Assembly: GCF_004353915.1 (NCBI RefSeq)
Contig: NZ_SMRP01000024.1
Span: 52,405 to 116,404 of the forward strand
Reading direction: 5' to 3'
DNA from: Paraburkholderia silviterrae
GTDB lineage: Bacteria > Pseudomonadota > Gammaproteobacteria > Burkholderiales > Burkholderiaceae
Length of the DNA stretch: 64,000 bases
The position numbers and the translations under genes were made by a program. The first letter of the stretch is position 1, and each line of letters starts with the position of its first letter. The notes beneath the pieces are model-generated. The model was given only the letters and a program-made list of their open reading frames with translations. It had not been told where the DNA came from and searched no databases. This document shows positions 17,551 to 27,173 of this stretch, in pieces.

Positions 17551-18993
17551 TCAATAGACGAAGCCTGCTGCGCCAACGAGGCGCGGCGAATTGCCCGCAA
17601 GCGGGTCGATCGAAAGCGACTGGCGCACGGCGAATTCGATGTCGCTGCTCGGGGTGATGACATCGTCCAGCGCGCCGCGCAGTTGGCCCGGTCCTGTCGG
17701 CCCGACGATATACGGTGTCACGATGACGACGAGCTCCGACTTGTTGTTCTGGTATTTCTTCGACGAGAACAGCTTGCCGAGAATAGGCAGCTCGCCGAGG
17801 CCGGGAAGTTCGGATAGCACGTCGCTGGTCGAGCTCTGCAGGAGTCCGCCGATGGCGAAGCTCTGCCCGCTTGATAGCTCGACAGTGGTCTCCATGCGGC
17901 GCACGGACAGCGCCGGGACCACGATCGAGTTCAACGTGATGCTATTGGCCGAATCGATCTGGCTAACCTCGGGTCGTACATTGAGGCTGATACGGTTGTC
18001 GGCAAGGACAGTCGGCGTGAAGTTCAGCGCGACGCCGTAGGGCTTGTACTCGATCGTGATCGTGCTCGTCGTGCCGCTCTGCGGCACGGGAATCGGCAGC
18101 TCACCGCCGGCGAGGAAGCTCGCCGTCTGGCCCGACATCGCCGTCAGGTTCGGTTCGGCGAGCAGCGTCAGCAAGCCTTCCTCGTCGAGCGCGTCAAGCA
18201 CGCCTTCGATCGTCGTCTTGCCGGCCTTGAAGCCACCCAGCACCGAGAACGCACCCGTGGACTGAATGTTGAACAGATTCGTCGTCGCGTCGAAAATTGC
18301 ACGCCCGTTGAACAGCCCGCCGAAGAAATTGCCGCCCGCCCCAATGGCATTCCAGTTGATACCGAGCTGCTGCGTGATGTTGCGATCCACTTCGGTGATG
18401 CGCACGCGCAGCAGCACCTGGATCGGGTGGGCGATCGAGAGGCGATTCACGATCTGCTCGTTGGCGTGAAGATATGGCTGCAGCGTCTGGACGATGGCAT
18501 CGGCATCCGCCGCGCTCGGCACCGCTCCGCTTACCATCAATGAACCGGGCGCGCCCGACACCGTGACCGCGAGTTTGGGGAAGCGCGCGTCGAGCAGACG
18601 CTGAATCGAAGCCGTATCCGTCGACACACTGATGGTCTTGCGCAGAATTTCCCGATTGTTCGGGCCAATTGCAAAGAGTGTCGTCGTGCCGGACTTCTTG
18701 CCGAGCACGAAAACCGAACGCGGCGTCGGCACATGGACGTCGGCAACGCTCGGGTCGGCGACGAAGACGGCAACGGCGGGCTGCGGCAACTCGATCAACG
18801 TACCACTGCCTGCCGCGACGGACAGCACATCGGCGGGCTGCGCGGGCTCTTTCGCGCATGCCGCCCCCGCACCGGGGCCAACTAGCGTAGCAATGGCAAG
18901 CAGCCCGGCGAACATGGCAGTGGCGGCAAAACGGCCGCCTGCGCGACGCCGTGCGCAGTGTGAAAACAGCTTGCCGTGTGTGAGGCTGAACAT
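17551..18993 (-). CDS. cpaC: Tad/Flp pilus secretin CpaC/RcpA
   Basis: The 480-residue outer-membrane secretin forms the pilus exit channel. It has a signal peptide, an N-terminal pilus-formation domain (VADVHVPTPRSVFVLGKKSGTT), a BON-like segment (about residues 130-190), and the secretin domain with VLLRVRITEVDR, the LAEPNLTAMSG motif and VPALSVRRMETTVEL. The C-terminal ELPILGKLFSSK stretch is also typical of secretins. It lies 8 bases after cpaB and 19 before the cpaD-like gene. Confidence 0.95.
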   Translation of the reverse strand: MFSLTHGKLFSHCARRRAGGRFAATAMFAGLLAIATLVGPGAGAACAKEPAQPADVLSVAAGSGTLIELPQPAVAVFVADPSVADVHVPTPRSVFVLGKKSGTTTLFAIGPNNREILRKTISVSTDTASIQRLLDARFPKLAVTVSGAPGSLMVSGAVPSAADADAIVQTLQPYLHANEQIVNRLSIAHPIQVLLRVRITEVDRNITQQLGINWNAIGAGGNFFGGLFNGRAIFDATTNLFNIQSTGAFSVLGGFKAGKTTIEGVLDALDEEGLLTLLAEPNLTAMSGQTASFLAGGELPIPVPQSGTTSTITIEYKPYGVALNFTPTVLADNRISLNVRPEVSQIDSANSITLNSIVVPALSVRRMETTVELSSGQSFAIGGLLQSSTSDVLSELPGLGELPILGKLFSSKKYQNNKSELVVIVTPYIVGPTGPGQLRGALDDVITPSSDIEFAVRQSLSIDPLAGNSPRLVGAAGFVY

Positions 18994-19001
18994 GGGTCGT
19001 C

Positions 19002-20024
19002 CTATGATCCTGCGGAGGTGGCGGGAGCTGCATCGGCGCGTGCGGGCGTGGCGGGCGGCATACCGGTGGGCAGCGGCGGCATGACGCCCGGCGCACCCGT
19101 AGACGTGCCGCCGGCCAGATCGCCGTCTGCCTGCTCAACCCGCGAGCCACGGTAGATGACGACATGTGGCGCCGGTGCCGGTGCTTTCCACGAGTGCGGC
19201 GCTGCCGATGCGCTCTCGCCGCGCAATGCGCGCGAGACATCGCCGGCCCACACGGGCGCTGTGCGCGTCATCGCGACATCCTCGACATCCGGTACGTGCT
19301 TGTCACGCGTGGCAAAACTGCGCAGCGCAAGCGAGAGCGTGCCGAGGTGTGCAGCCACCGTGATCGTCTGGGCGCTCGCCGGCGTGACTTCGATGGTCAC
19401 GGTGCGAGCGTTCGTGCTCGGGGCGTTGCCCGAGGCGCTGTCGTCATCCTTCGGACGGCGGAACGCTGTGCCGACCGCGAGCACACGCACGCGCTCGGCG
19501 ACCGTTTCCGATTCGACCGCGCGCGCGGGGTCGATATGAGCGCCTGTTTCGTTGCGCATCTGCTGGGTCAGCAGGATGTCGACATAATCTCCTGGCTGAA
19601 TGAGCCCGGCGTTGCCCGACACGTCGTCAACGGCCACCGAGATCGCGCGCATGCCGGGCTTGAGAGCAGCGGCGAGAAAACCGGGGGCACCCGGCAAAAT
19701 CACGTCGGCAACGCCAAGGGGCGTCCCAGCGCGTACCGCGTGCCGCAGCAGATCGCCTTTGAGGTCTTTCGCGTTGCTATCGTCGGAGGGCGCTTCGACG
19801 AGTGCTCCTGCCGGGACCTGGTCGCGTGGCATCGTCTTCCATACAAGGTCCGCGTCGCGCAACAGCAGGCCGTCCGGCAAATCGTCGGCAGCGGCGCGCA
19901 CGTGCACCATCGGTGAGTGAGGCGTCGCGTGCGGGCTCGATGCGGCAATGAACAACGCGCGGATGATAAATGCGCCAATTGCGGCGATGACAACGAGCGC
20001 GGCGAGCTTGATGAAATTTTGCAT
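19002..20024 (-). CDS. cpaB: Flp pilus assembly protein CpaB/RcpC
   Basis: The 340-residue product has one N-terminal membrane segment (about residues 5-27). A SAF domain follows (LLRDADLVWKTMPRDQVPAGAL), then the RcpC/CpaB domain (ISVAVDDVSGNAGLIQPGDYVDILLT). SAF domains bind peptidoglycan or carbohydrate, and CpaB is thought to sit beside the secretin. The C-terminus is a low-complexity Ala/Pro tail. Start 20024 is chosen because the protein then begins with the expected membrane anchor; the open frame upstream overlaps the preceding intergenic sequence and gene. Confidence 0.9.
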   Translation of the reverse strand: MQNFIKLAALVVIAAIGAFIIRALFIAASSPHATPHSPMVHVRAAADDLPDGLLLRDADLVWKTMPRDQVPAGALVEAPSDDSNAKDLKGDLLRHAVRAGTPLGVADVILPGAPGFLAAALKPGMRAISVAVDDVSGNAGLIQPGDYVDILLTQQMRNETGAHIDPARAVESETVAERVRVLAVGTAFRRPKDDDSASGNAPSTNARTVTIEVTPASAQTITVAAHLGTLSLALRSFATRDKHVPDVEDVAMTRTAPVWAGDVSRALRGESASAAPHSWKAPAPAPHVVIYRGSRVEQADGDLAGGTSTGAPGVMPPLPTGMPPATPARADAAPATSAGS

Positions 20025-20085
20025 AGGGGCGGCATTGTATTCAGGCAAGCGGCGCACGACTCGGCAGCAATGACCTTTTGGTGAA

Positions 20086-20613
20086 CTAAACGAAAAACTG
20101 CAGCATGGCGAGCGTCGTGCGATGGCCAGCTGTGGGCTGCAGCAAGACTGCGACGGCACCGCCCATCGCGAGCGCCACGCCGTACGGGACACCGCGTGCC
20201 GGTGCGATCCAGCCAAGCCACCTGCTCACGCCCGTCAGGGCGGGACTGCGCTGCAAGCCGGCCACTGCGAGCATTGCGAGGGCCACAAACAATCCGCATA
20301 ACGAAACAACAACCAGCACCGGCCAGGACGCGGGCCCTGCCCAGAGGAAGACCGCGGCGGCAAGCTTTACGTCGCCGCCCCCGAGCCAACCCAATCGAAA
20401 CATCAATGCAGCCACGGCAAACGACGCCGCGCACGCAGCCACATGGACGTCCAATGACGCACGGACGCCCCCGGTCATCGCAGCGTCGACGAAATACAGG
20501 GCGGCAAACGCGGCCACGACGGGATTTGGCAGACGCCGCATGTGCAGATCGAAACCTGCGAGCATGACGAGGGTCATGCAGGCACCCGCTTTCACTACAG
20601 CCAGGGGTAACAT
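20086..20613 (-). CDS. cpaA: Prepilin peptidase CpaA/TadV (A24 family)
   Basis: The 175-residue integral membrane aspartic protease cleaves Flp-type prepilins. The two catalytic aspartates are in the expected contexts: Asp22 in GFDLHMRRLPN and Asp81 in GGGDVKLAAA. The N-terminal methylase domain of large PilD-type enzymes is absent, as is normal for TadV. It lies 69 bases after flp. Confidence 0.93.
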   Translation of the reverse strand: MLPLAVVKAGACMTLVMLAGFDLHMRRLPNPVVAAFAALYFVDAAMTGGVRASLDVHVAACAASFAVAALMFRLGWLGGGDVKLAAAVFLWAGPASWPVLVVVSLCGLFVALAMLAVAGLQRSPALTGVSRWLGWIAPARGVPYGVALAMGGAVAVLLQPTAGHRTTLAMLQFFV

Positions 20614-20682
20614 CGTTTGCCTCTGCTCCGAGCACGGGCGGCTCTGGCTAGCACGTGCCCGTGCTGCGCCGGAACATCAAGA

Positions 20683-20877
20683 CTACTTGGCCATATTGGT
20701 GGTTACGCTTCCAAGCAGAGTGTTGAAGAGGCCCGTGAGGCCAGTCGTACTACTAGTGCCCGACAAGTACGTGCCGACCAGGCCGAGGGCAATGACGACG
20801 ATGCCGCCAAGAACCGCATATTCCAGCGAGCTGACGCCGCGCTCGTCGCGCGAAAGGGAACGGATAAAACGCAGCAT
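20683..20877 (-). CDS. flp: Flp-type major pilin
   Basis: The 64-residue prepilin has a short basic leader ending in Gly14 followed by VSSLEYAVLGGIVVIALGL. The predicted cleavage is after Gly14, which leaves Glu at +5 and Tyr at +6 of the mature pilin, the Flp signature. A GGAG ribosome binding site lies 6 bases upstream of ATG 20877. It is the first gene of the tad locus and is followed by its peptidase. Confidence 0.95.
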   Translation of the reverse strand: MLRFIRSLSRDERGVSSLEYAVLGGIVVIALGLVGTYLSGTSSTTGLTGLFNTLLGSVTTNMAK

Positions 20878-21821
20878 GGGAAGACTCCTTGTTAAGTAAC
20901 GCCTGCATAACAGGCTTGCCGGGCCGATTGGCCACACAGGAGGATCGACTCATCCCCCGAACCCCTCTAACGGCAATTGGCCGGCAAGCTTGAGGCCACT
21001 GCGCGTGAACTGGGATCCGGTGTAGGCGCCCTTCCTTGATGCAAATCGTATTGCGGATCGGAGCGATGCGATCGGTCGAATAGAGGCGGAAAGGGGCGCC
21101 AGTCTTTGCCTTATAAAGGCCTTTCAAGTCAGATGATTACGCCAACATTACGGCACAAGCGATCGCCTGGATGCAGCAACGACCATGTGCGAAATGAGAG
21201 CGGGCACTGTCGCGGTCGAAGGCCATACGCTCAAGAAACAATGCGGATTCCTTATTTAATTTATGAACAGAAGGCAACCGCGGCACCGCACTCGACGCCC
21301 TCGCCTTTCGTCTGACCTTTGCGGGTGATCAGCCCGAGTCGGCATGCGCCTACAAATAAGTGCGCACCCAGCATTGCCATAACCTCGCCACATTGCACGC
21401 TTCTCAGTGCGGCGACAATCTGCCGGAAAGAAGCCGATTTCGCCGTCATGCTGATCGCTGTCGCGCCCGGCCGGGTCGCGAAGAACGCGCTCCATGCGTA
21501 GCACACGGGCTCGCGACCGGCGTTGGAGCAACCGCGACGCACGCCGGTGCGACCGTGTCGGCTCCCGGTCGCACCGACAGCAGGCCGGTTGCGCAACCTG
21601 GCTCAAAACTAGAAAAATCTTCCAGAAAATGATCAATGTGCGCACGCTTTTGGAAACACTTTTCATTCTGACAGAACTAAGCTTGCCGTCAGTCGAGTCG
21701 CATTCGTAGCCGTGAGCGGCGCGCCCCGATCCACGCGCGAAACCTGCGCTTTTCACGCGGCGATCGGCGCTCAAGCATGAAATCGCTACATCGATTCTTA
21801 TTCTTACCAACGGAGACAAAG
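20878..21821. other. Intergenic region between the divergent tad locus and the amino-acid ABC operon
   Basis: This 944-base stretch probably carries the flp promoter (minus) and the ABC operon promoter (plus). A near-palindrome GCCTTATAAAGGC sits at 21107-21119. A cysteine-containing minus-strand reading frame of about 110 codons at 21261-21596 has no recognisable motif and no convincing ribosome binding site, so I do not call it. No terminator or RNA gene was seen. Confidence 0.45.
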
Positions 21822-22622
21822 ATGAAGTCGTTCAAACCGCTGTTCACGTCAGCACTGGTCACCGCACTACTCGGTGTCACGACCGCATCCGTGCATGCGG
21901 CCGACCTGCTCGACACGGTGAAACAAGCCGGTGTGCTGAAGGTCGCGCTCGAAGGTACCTACCCTCCGTTCGACTACCGCAACAGCGACGGACAGCTCGA
22001 AGGCTTCGACGTCGACGTCGCGAAGGCGGTCGCCGCGCGGCTCGGCGTCAAGCCTCAATTCGTCACGACCGAATGGAGCGGGATTCTCGCCGGCCTGCAG
22101 GCTGGCAAGTTCGATGTGATCGTCAACCAGGTGGCGATCACGCCAGCTCGCAAACAGGCGCTCGACTTCAGCCAACCGTACGTCTACTCGGGTGCGCAGC
22201 TTCTGCAGCGCGAGAAGGATTCGCGCGCGTTCAAGTCGCTCGACGACCTGAAGGGCCACAAGGTGGGTGTCGTGCTCGGCAGCAACTATGCGGAGCTCGT
22301 GAAGGCCGTGCCCGCGGTTGGCGCGCAGACTTATCCCGGCGATGCGGAGATGCTGGGCGATCTCGCAACGGGCCGAATCGATGCGGTCGTGAACGACCAC
22401 CTGATGCTTCCGTACCTGATCAAGAACTCGCACCTGCCACTGCGCACGGGCAACATGATTCCGGGTGCCGACACGCAGATGGGCATTCCGTTTCGCAAGG
22501 GCAATCCCAGGTTTGAGAAGGCGATTGACGACGCGCTCGCAGCAATGCGCGAGGACGGCACGTTGAAGAAAATCTCGATGCAGTGGTTTGGCACCGACAC
22601 GACGACCCCCAACGTACATTGA
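21822..22622 (+). CDS. Polar amino-acid (cystine-type) ABC transporter substrate-binding protein
   Basis: The 266-residue periplasmic binding protein has a signal peptide cleaved near SVHA/ADLL (residue 26). Family 3 solute-binding motifs follow: VALEGTYPPFDYRN, GFDVDVAKAVAARLG and KFDVIVNQVAITPARK. Start ATG 21822 follows CGGAGA; an in-frame ATG 45 bases earlier has no such site. It heads an importer operon with a permease and an ATPase. The adjacent D-cysteine desulfhydrase and cystathionine lyase-like genes suggest cystine or another sulfur amino acid as ligand; this is context, not proof. Confidence 0.88.
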   Translation: MKSFKPLFTSALVTALLGVTTASVHAADLLDTVKQAGVLKVALEGTYPPFDYRNSDGQLEGFDVDVAKAVAARLGVKPQFVTTEWSGILAGLQAGKFDVIVNQVAITPARKQALDFSQPYVYSGAQLLQREKDSRAFKSLDDLKGHKVGVVLGSNYAELVKAVPAVGAQTYPGDAEMLGDLATGRIDAVVNDHLMLPYLIKNSHLPLRTGNMIPGADTQMGIPFRKGNPRFEKAIDDALAAMREDGTLKKISMQWFGTDTTTPNVH

Positions 22623-22688
22623 CCGACATAGTCCGTGCCCGCGCCGGCCCCCCGCTGGCGCGCCCGGACATAACCTGGAGACAAGTTC

Positions 22689-23348
22689 ATGGAAGCGTTC
22701 GACCTGATCGTTCAAAGCCTCCCCGTGCTCGCAAAGGGCGCGGTACTTACGATCAAATTCGCCGTTGCGTCGATGGTGCTGGGTTTGATCGTCGGCCTGC
22801 TGGTCGCGATCGTGCGCATTGGCAACAACCGGAGCCTCGCCGCGATCGCGCAGGGTTACGTCAGCCTGATGCGCGGCACGCCGCTCCTCGTGCAGATGTT
22901 CGTCGTCTACTACGGGCTACCAGGCATCGGCATCTCGCTCGATCCGACTTCCGCCGGCATCCTCACGCTGACGCTCAACGCGGGCGCGTATCTGTCCGAA
23001 AGCATGCGCGGCGCGATCCTCGGCATTGGTCGTGGCCAGTGGGCCGCATCGCACAGTCTCGGCTTCACGCACGTGCAGACGCTGCGCTATGTGATCTGCC
23101 CGCAGGCGCTTCGCCTCGCGGTGCCGAGCCTCGGGAACACGCTGATCAGCCTGGTCAAGGATACGTCGCTCGTCTCCGTGATCACCGTGACCGAGCTGCT
23201 GCGCTCGACACAGGAAGTGATCGCGTCGACGTTCCAGCCGCTTCCGCTGTACCTTGCGGCCGCGGCGATCTACTGGGTACTGAGCACGCTGCTCGCGCGG
23301 CTCCAGGTTCGCATCGAATCGCGCTGTGCGCTACCGGCTGCGCACTGA
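22689..23348 (+). CDS. Amino-acid ABC transporter permease
   Basis: The 219-residue HisM/GlnP-type inner-membrane permease has about five hydrophobic segments. The conserved cytoplasmic coupling region reads GAILGIGRGQWAASHSLGFT, the EAA-loop equivalent. The N-terminal RGTPLLVQMFVVYYGLP motif is typical of polar amino-acid permeases. It lies 66 bases after the binding-protein gene. It is the only permease gene here, so it would act as a homodimer. Confidence 0.9.
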   Translation: MEAFDLIVQSLPVLAKGAVLTIKFAVASMVLGLIVGLLVAIVRIGNNRSLAAIAQGYVSLMRGTPLLVQMFVVYYGLPGIGISLDPTSAGILTLTLNAGAYLSESMRGAILGIGRGQWAASHSLGFTHVQTLRYVICPQALRLAVPSLGNTLISLVKDTSLVSVITVTELLRSTQEVIASTFQPLPLYLAAAAIYWVLSTLLARLQVRIESRCALPAAH

Positions 23349-23423
23349 GGATGCGCCGACCGTCCGGAGCGCGGACGGGCGCGCTTCCCGCTACTAACCC
23401 TGCTACCAACGAAGAATCCGAAC

Positions 23424-24149
23424 ATGATTACTCTGGATAACGTATCGAAGTGGTATGGCAAGCATCAGGTCCTCAGCGATTGCAGCGCGGCGGTCACGAA
23501 GGGAGAAGTGGTCGTCGTTTGCGGTCCGTCCGGATCGGGCAAATCGACGCTGATCAAGACGATCAACGGCCTCGAGCCGTTCCAGAAAGGCTGCATCACC
23601 GTCGATGGCGCGCGGCTCGACGATCCATCGGTGAAACTCGCGCAGCTACGTGCGCGCGTCGGCATGGTATTTCAGCATTTCGAACTGTTTCCGCACCTTT
23701 CGGTGCTCGACAATCTCACGCTCGCGCAGGCAAAAGTGCTCCGCCGCACGAAGGACGAGGCGCGCGATATCGGGCTGCGTCTGCTCGACCGGGTCGGACT
23801 GAAAGCGCACGCGCAGAAGTTTCCCGGTCAGATGTCGGGCGGGCAGCAGCAGCGCGTGGCAATCGCGCGCGCGCTGTCGATGAATCCCGTTGCCATGCTG
23901 TTCGACGAGCCGACGTCCGCGCTCGACCCCGAAATGATCAACGAGGTGCTCGACGTGATGGTCGAGCTCGCACGCGAAGGGATGACGATGGTCTGCGTCA
24001 CGCACGAGATGGGGTTCGCGCGCAAGGTTGCGCATCGCGTGCTCTTTATGGATCAAGGCGTGATCGTTGAAGACGCGACGAGCGATGCGTTTTTCCACGC
24101 GCCACGTGCCGAGCGGGCACGCGACTTCCTCGACAAGATCCTGCACTGA
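23424..24149 (+). CDS. Amino-acid ABC transporter ATP-binding protein
   Basis: The 241-residue nucleotide-binding subunit shows Walker A GPSGSGKST (34-42), Q-loop FQHFELFPH, signature SGGQQQR (138-144), Walker B with FDEPTSALDPE (160 onward) and the switch His in CVTHEMGFA. It is the third gene of the importer operon, 75 bases after the permease, and would energise uptake of the amino acid delivered by the binding protein. Confidence 0.93.
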   Translation: MITLDNVSKWYGKHQVLSDCSAAVTKGEVVVVCGPSGSGKSTLIKTINGLEPFQKGCITVDGARLDDPSVKLAQLRARVGMVFQHFELFPHLSVLDNLTLAQAKVLRRTKDEARDIGLRLLDRVGLKAHAQKFPGQMSGGQQQRVAIARALSMNPVAMLFDEPTSALDPEMINEVLDVMVELAREGMTMVCVTHEMGFARKVAHRVLFMDQGVIVEDATSDAFFHAPRAERARDFLDKILH

Positions 24150-24207
24150 TTTCTCACGCGGCGTCAGCCGCCCGGCCCTACTCCTGCAATCCAACACTTT
24201 TCCCGGC

Positions 24208-25221
24208 ATGACGACGACACTCTCCACGAGACTCGATTCTTTCGAGCGCCTGAACCTGATTGACACACCGACCCCGCTGCAGCGGCTGCCGCGACTGTCC
24301 GCTCACGTCGGCCGCGAAGTCTATGTCAAACGCGACGATTTCACGCCGCTCGCGCTGGGTGGCAACAAGCTGCGCAAACTCGAGTATCTCGGCGCGGACG
24401 CCATCCGCCAGAAGGCAGACGTACTCGTGACGGCGGGCGCCATCCAGTCGAATCACGTCCGGCAAACCGCCGCGCTCGCAGCGAGGCTCGGCCTCGACTG
24501 CGTTGCGTTGCTCGAAAACCCGAACGGCACCACATGCGACGACTATTTGCACAACGGCAACCGACTGCTGCTCGATCTGTTGCGCGTGCGCGTGCACGAC
24601 GTTGACAGTCTCGACGACGCGGATCAGCAGCTCGAAGCTACTGCGCAGCAATTGCGCGACGAAGGCCGCCATCCGTACGTGATTCCGATTGGCGGGTCAA
24701 ATGCGCTCGGTGCGCTTGGCTACGTGCGCGCAGGCCTCGAGCTTGCCCGGCAGGCTCGTGCGGCGGGACTGGACTTTTCGGCCACCCTGCTCGCGTCCGG
24801 CAGCGCGGGGACGCATGCCGGCCTCGCGGTCGCACTCTCGCATGCGCTGCCATCGACAGCCGTGATCGGCGTGACCGTCTCGCGTACGGTGGCGGCACAG
24901 CATCCGAAGGTCCAGAATCTCGTTGAGCGCACGAGCGAACTGCTCGACATCCCCGCGCCAGCCGGATTGCGCATCGACCTGTGGGACGACTATTTTGCGC
25001 CGCGCTATGGCGAACCCAATCGCGCCGGCATGGACGCGGTGCGTCTGCTCGCACAAACCGAGGGGCTGCTGCTCGATCCCGTCTATACGGGCAAGGCGAT
25101 GGCCGGCCTGATCGACGGCATCGCGCGCGGCCGTATCGAAGCGGACGGGCCGGTGCTGTTTCTGCACACGGGAGGCGCCCCCGCGCTGTTCGCGTATCCC
25201 GATGCATGCAGGAGCCATTGA
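24208..25221 (+). CDS. dcyD: D-cysteine desulfhydrase
   Basis: The 337-residue PLP enzyme belongs to the ACC deaminase/D-cysteine desulfhydrase family. It would convert D-cysteine to pyruvate, ammonia and sulfide. The PLP lysine is Lys54 in LGGNKLRKLEY, and QSNHVRQTAA and IPIGGSNALGALGY are family motifs. Start 24208 is taken as the ATG following the ATPase gene; the open frame further upstream overlaps that gene. In enteric bacteria dcyD lies with a cystine importer just as here. A terminator follows. Confidence 0.88.
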   Translation: MTTTLSTRLDSFERLNLIDTPTPLQRLPRLSAHVGREVYVKRDDFTPLALGGNKLRKLEYLGADAIRQKADVLVTAGAIQSNHVRQTAALAARLGLDCVALLENPNGTTCDDYLHNGNRLLLDLLRVRVHDVDSLDDADQQLEATAQQLRDEGRHPYVIPIGGSNALGALGYVRAGLELARQARAAGLDFSATLLASGSAGTHAGLAVALSHALPSTAVIGVTVSRTVAAQHPKVQNLVERTSELLDIPAPAGLRIDLWDDYFAPRYGEPNRAGMDAVRLLAQTEGLLLDPVYTGKAMAGLIDGIARGRIEADGPVLFLHTGGAPALFAYPDACRSH

Positions 25222-25256
25222 CACGAAAGGCAGGCCGTTGCGTCAGCAATAAATCG

Positions 25257-25292
25257 CGTGCCAGGTGCCGACGACCATCGGCACCTGGCACG
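25257..25292. terminator. Strong hairpin between convergent dcyD and the Lrp-family gene
   Basis: A perfect 15-bp stem (CGTGCCAGGTGCCGA and its complement) encloses a 6-base loop and is followed by TTTGCCTT. It lies between the ends of two convergent genes and probably terminates in both directions. Confidence 0.8.
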
Positions 25293-25298
25293 TTTGCC

Positions 25299-25766
25299 TT
25301 ATTCCTTCACGACATAATCAAGTGGCAGCGCGGTCGTCCGCTTGATCACCTCCATCGAGAACGACGAGCTCACGTCCAGCAACTCGACGCTTTTGATGAG
25401 CCGCTTGTACACGCTGTCATAACCGGCGATATCTGGCACGACCACCTTCAGCAGGTAGTCGATCTCGCCACTCATCCGGTAGATCTCGAGAATCTCTGGA
25501 ATCGCCCGTACCGTTTCGATGAAACGGGTCGTCCACGCATCGCCATGCTGGTTCGAGCGCACCATCACGAACGCCGTGAGTCCCAGTTTCAGCTTGGTCG
25601 GATCGCACAGCACGACCTGCCGGCAAATCACGCCTTCGTCGCGCAGTTTTTGCAGTCTTCTCCAGCATGGCGTGGGCGACAGATTCACCGCCTTGGCCAG
25701 ATCATTGAGCCCAATCGTTGCATCAGCCTGAAGCAGGGCGAGCATCTGCGCATCGCGTTTGTCCAT
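25299..25766 (-). CDS. Lrp/AsnC-family regulator of the sulfur amino-acid cluster
   Basis: The 155-residue protein has an N-terminal winged helix-turn-helix (LNDLAKAVNLSPTPCWRRLQKLRDEGVI) and a C-terminal RAM ligand-binding domain (VPDIAGYDSVYKRLI). It resembles the cysteine-responsive DecR/YbaO type of Lrp regulator more than global Lrp, mainly by context. It is divergent from the cystathionine lyase-like gene and convergent with dcyD. It likely binds the palindromes in the 168-base gap to 25935, autoregulating and controlling the lyase. Confidence 0.85.
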   Translation of the reverse strand: MDKRDAQMLALLQADATIGLNDLAKAVNLSPTPCWRRLQKLRDEGVICRQVVLCDPTKLKLGLTAFVMVRSNQHGDAWTTRFIETVRAIPEILEIYRMSGEIDYLLKVVVPDIAGYDSVYKRLIKSVELLDVSSSFSMEVIKRTTALPLDYVVKE

Positions 25767-25779
25767 ATTGCCTCTAAGT

Positions 25780-25834
25780 TAGGAATTTTTTCCAATCCTA
25801 TCGTAATTGGCGACATTCTTTGAAAACAATTTTC
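25780..25834. promoter_or_regulatory. Two AT-rich inverted repeats between the divergent lrp-type and metC-type genes
   Basis: TAGGA-N11-TCCTA lies at 25780-25800 and GAAAA-CAA-TTTTC at 25822-25834. Both have the size and AT-rich centre of Lrp/AsnC operators. A TTGAAA at 25820-25825, overlapping the second repeat, could be a -35 element for the lyase gene with a weak -10 near 25844. Confidence 0.5.
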
Positions 25835-25934
25835 GCTACTGTGCAATTAACATGTCTTCACACAAAGCGATTGCCGCCACCATGCGGCGACGCTCGATTC
25901 GCCCCGATTGAACCGTCGACAAAGGGATCTCATC

Positions 25935-27122
25935 TTGAACGCCACGTATTCGACAGAAACCGTCCTGGCCCATGAAGGCCGCGCGCACAATCAGCTCGGA
26001 GCGCCGGTCAATCCGCCGGTCTACCGGCAGTCGACGCTGCTCTTTCACAGCCTCGAAGCGCTGAAGACAGCGAGCGGCACGCCCAACGCGTATGGACGAG
26101 GCGGCAGCCCTACCACGCGCGCACTCGAGAACGCGCTTGCCCGCCTGGAAGGCGCGTATCGCGCGATGCTCACGCCCAGCGGCCTCAGCGCGATCACGAC
26201 GTCGCTACTGGCGCTTCTCGGGCCCGGCGATCATCTGCTGATGACCGACTCCGTCTACGATCCGACCCGCTCGTTTTGCGCGGAGACGCTCGCGCGTCTC
26301 GGCATCGAAACAACGTATTACGATCCGTCGATCGGTGAGGACATCGAAACACTCATGCAGCCCAACACGCGCGCGGTGTTTGTCGAGTCACCTGGCTCAT
26401 TGACGTTCGAGGTACAGGACATTCCGGCGATCAGCCGGATCGCGCATCGCCACGGCGCCATCGTCCTGATGGACAACACCTGGGCGACACCGCTTCATTT
26501 CCGTTCATTCGAGCACGGCGTCGACGTGTCGATTCACGCGGCGACAAAGTACATCTCGGGACACTCCGATGTGATGATGGGCGTGATCCTCACGACCGAG
26601 ACGTTGTTTCCGAAGATCAACCGCTTCTATCGGCAGCTCGGGATGACCGTGAGTGGCGACGACGCGTATCTCGCGCTGCGCGGCCTGCGCACGCTGTCGG
26701 TCCGGCTCGAGCGGCATCAGCGCAATGCCCATGAGCTGACGCAATGGCTCGCACAGCAGCCAGAAGTCGCGCAGATTCTCTATCCCGCGCGGCCGGGGTC
26801 GCCCGGACACGCGTTGTGGCGCCGCGATTTCACCGGCGCGAGCGGCCTGTTCGGCGTCGTGCTGCACCCGCAATCCGATGACGCGATGCGCGCGATGCTC
26901 GACGGCATGACCTGTTTTGGCATGGGCTATAGCTGGGGGGGCTTCGAAAGCCTCATCCTTCGATCCAGCGCAGCACGCTATCGCACAGCAACCCAATGGC
27001 CATGGGACGGTCCGCTGCTGCGCATACACGCGGGCCTTGAACATCCCGACGACATGATCGCTGACCTCGAAGCCGGATTTGCGCGGCTGCGCGCCGTCGC
27101 TTCGGTTCAGGCGGAAGTGTGA
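25935..27122 (+). CDS. metC: Cystathionine beta-lyase-like PLP enzyme
   Basis: The 395-residue Cys/Met-metabolism PLP enzyme has the conserved segments QSTLLFHSLEAL, AYGRGGSPTTRALE, LMDNTWATPLHFR and the PLP lysine Lys205 in HAATKYISGHSD. This matches bacterial MetC, which cleaves cystathionine or cysteine to pyruvate, ammonia and a thiol or sulfide. The start is TTG 25935, preceded by AAAGGGAT; a TTG nine codons upstream lacks a ribosome binding site. Next to a D-cysteine desulfhydrase and an Lrp regulator, its role here may be cysteine or cystine breakdown rather than methionine synthesis. Confidence 0.85.
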   Translation: MNATYSTETVLAHEGRAHNQLGAPVNPPVYRQSTLLFHSLEALKTASGTPNAYGRGGSPTTRALENALARLEGAYRAMLTPSGLSAITTSLLALLGPGDHLLMTDSVYDPTRSFCAETLARLGIETTYYDPSIGEDIETLMQPNTRAVFVESPGSLTFEVQDIPAISRIAHRHGAIVLMDNTWATPLHFRSFEHGVDVSIHAATKYISGHSDVMMGVILTTETLFPKINRFYRQLGMTVSGDDAYLALRGLRTLSVRLERHQRNAHELTQWLAQQPEVAQILYPARPGSPGHALWRRDFTGASGLFGVVLHPQSDDAMRAMLDGMTCFGMGYSWGGFESLILRSSAARYRTATQWPWDGPLLRIHAGLEHPDDMIADLEAGFARLRAVASVQAEV

Positions 27123-27173
27123 CCCACCGTAAGTACACCTTCAAGTTTCGATATTCCACCCAGTGAGGCAACC

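Noticed and set aside
21261..21596. 111-codon cysteine-containing minus-strand frame upstream of the ABC operon
   Set aside because: No ribosome binding site, no recognisable motif and no partner gene.
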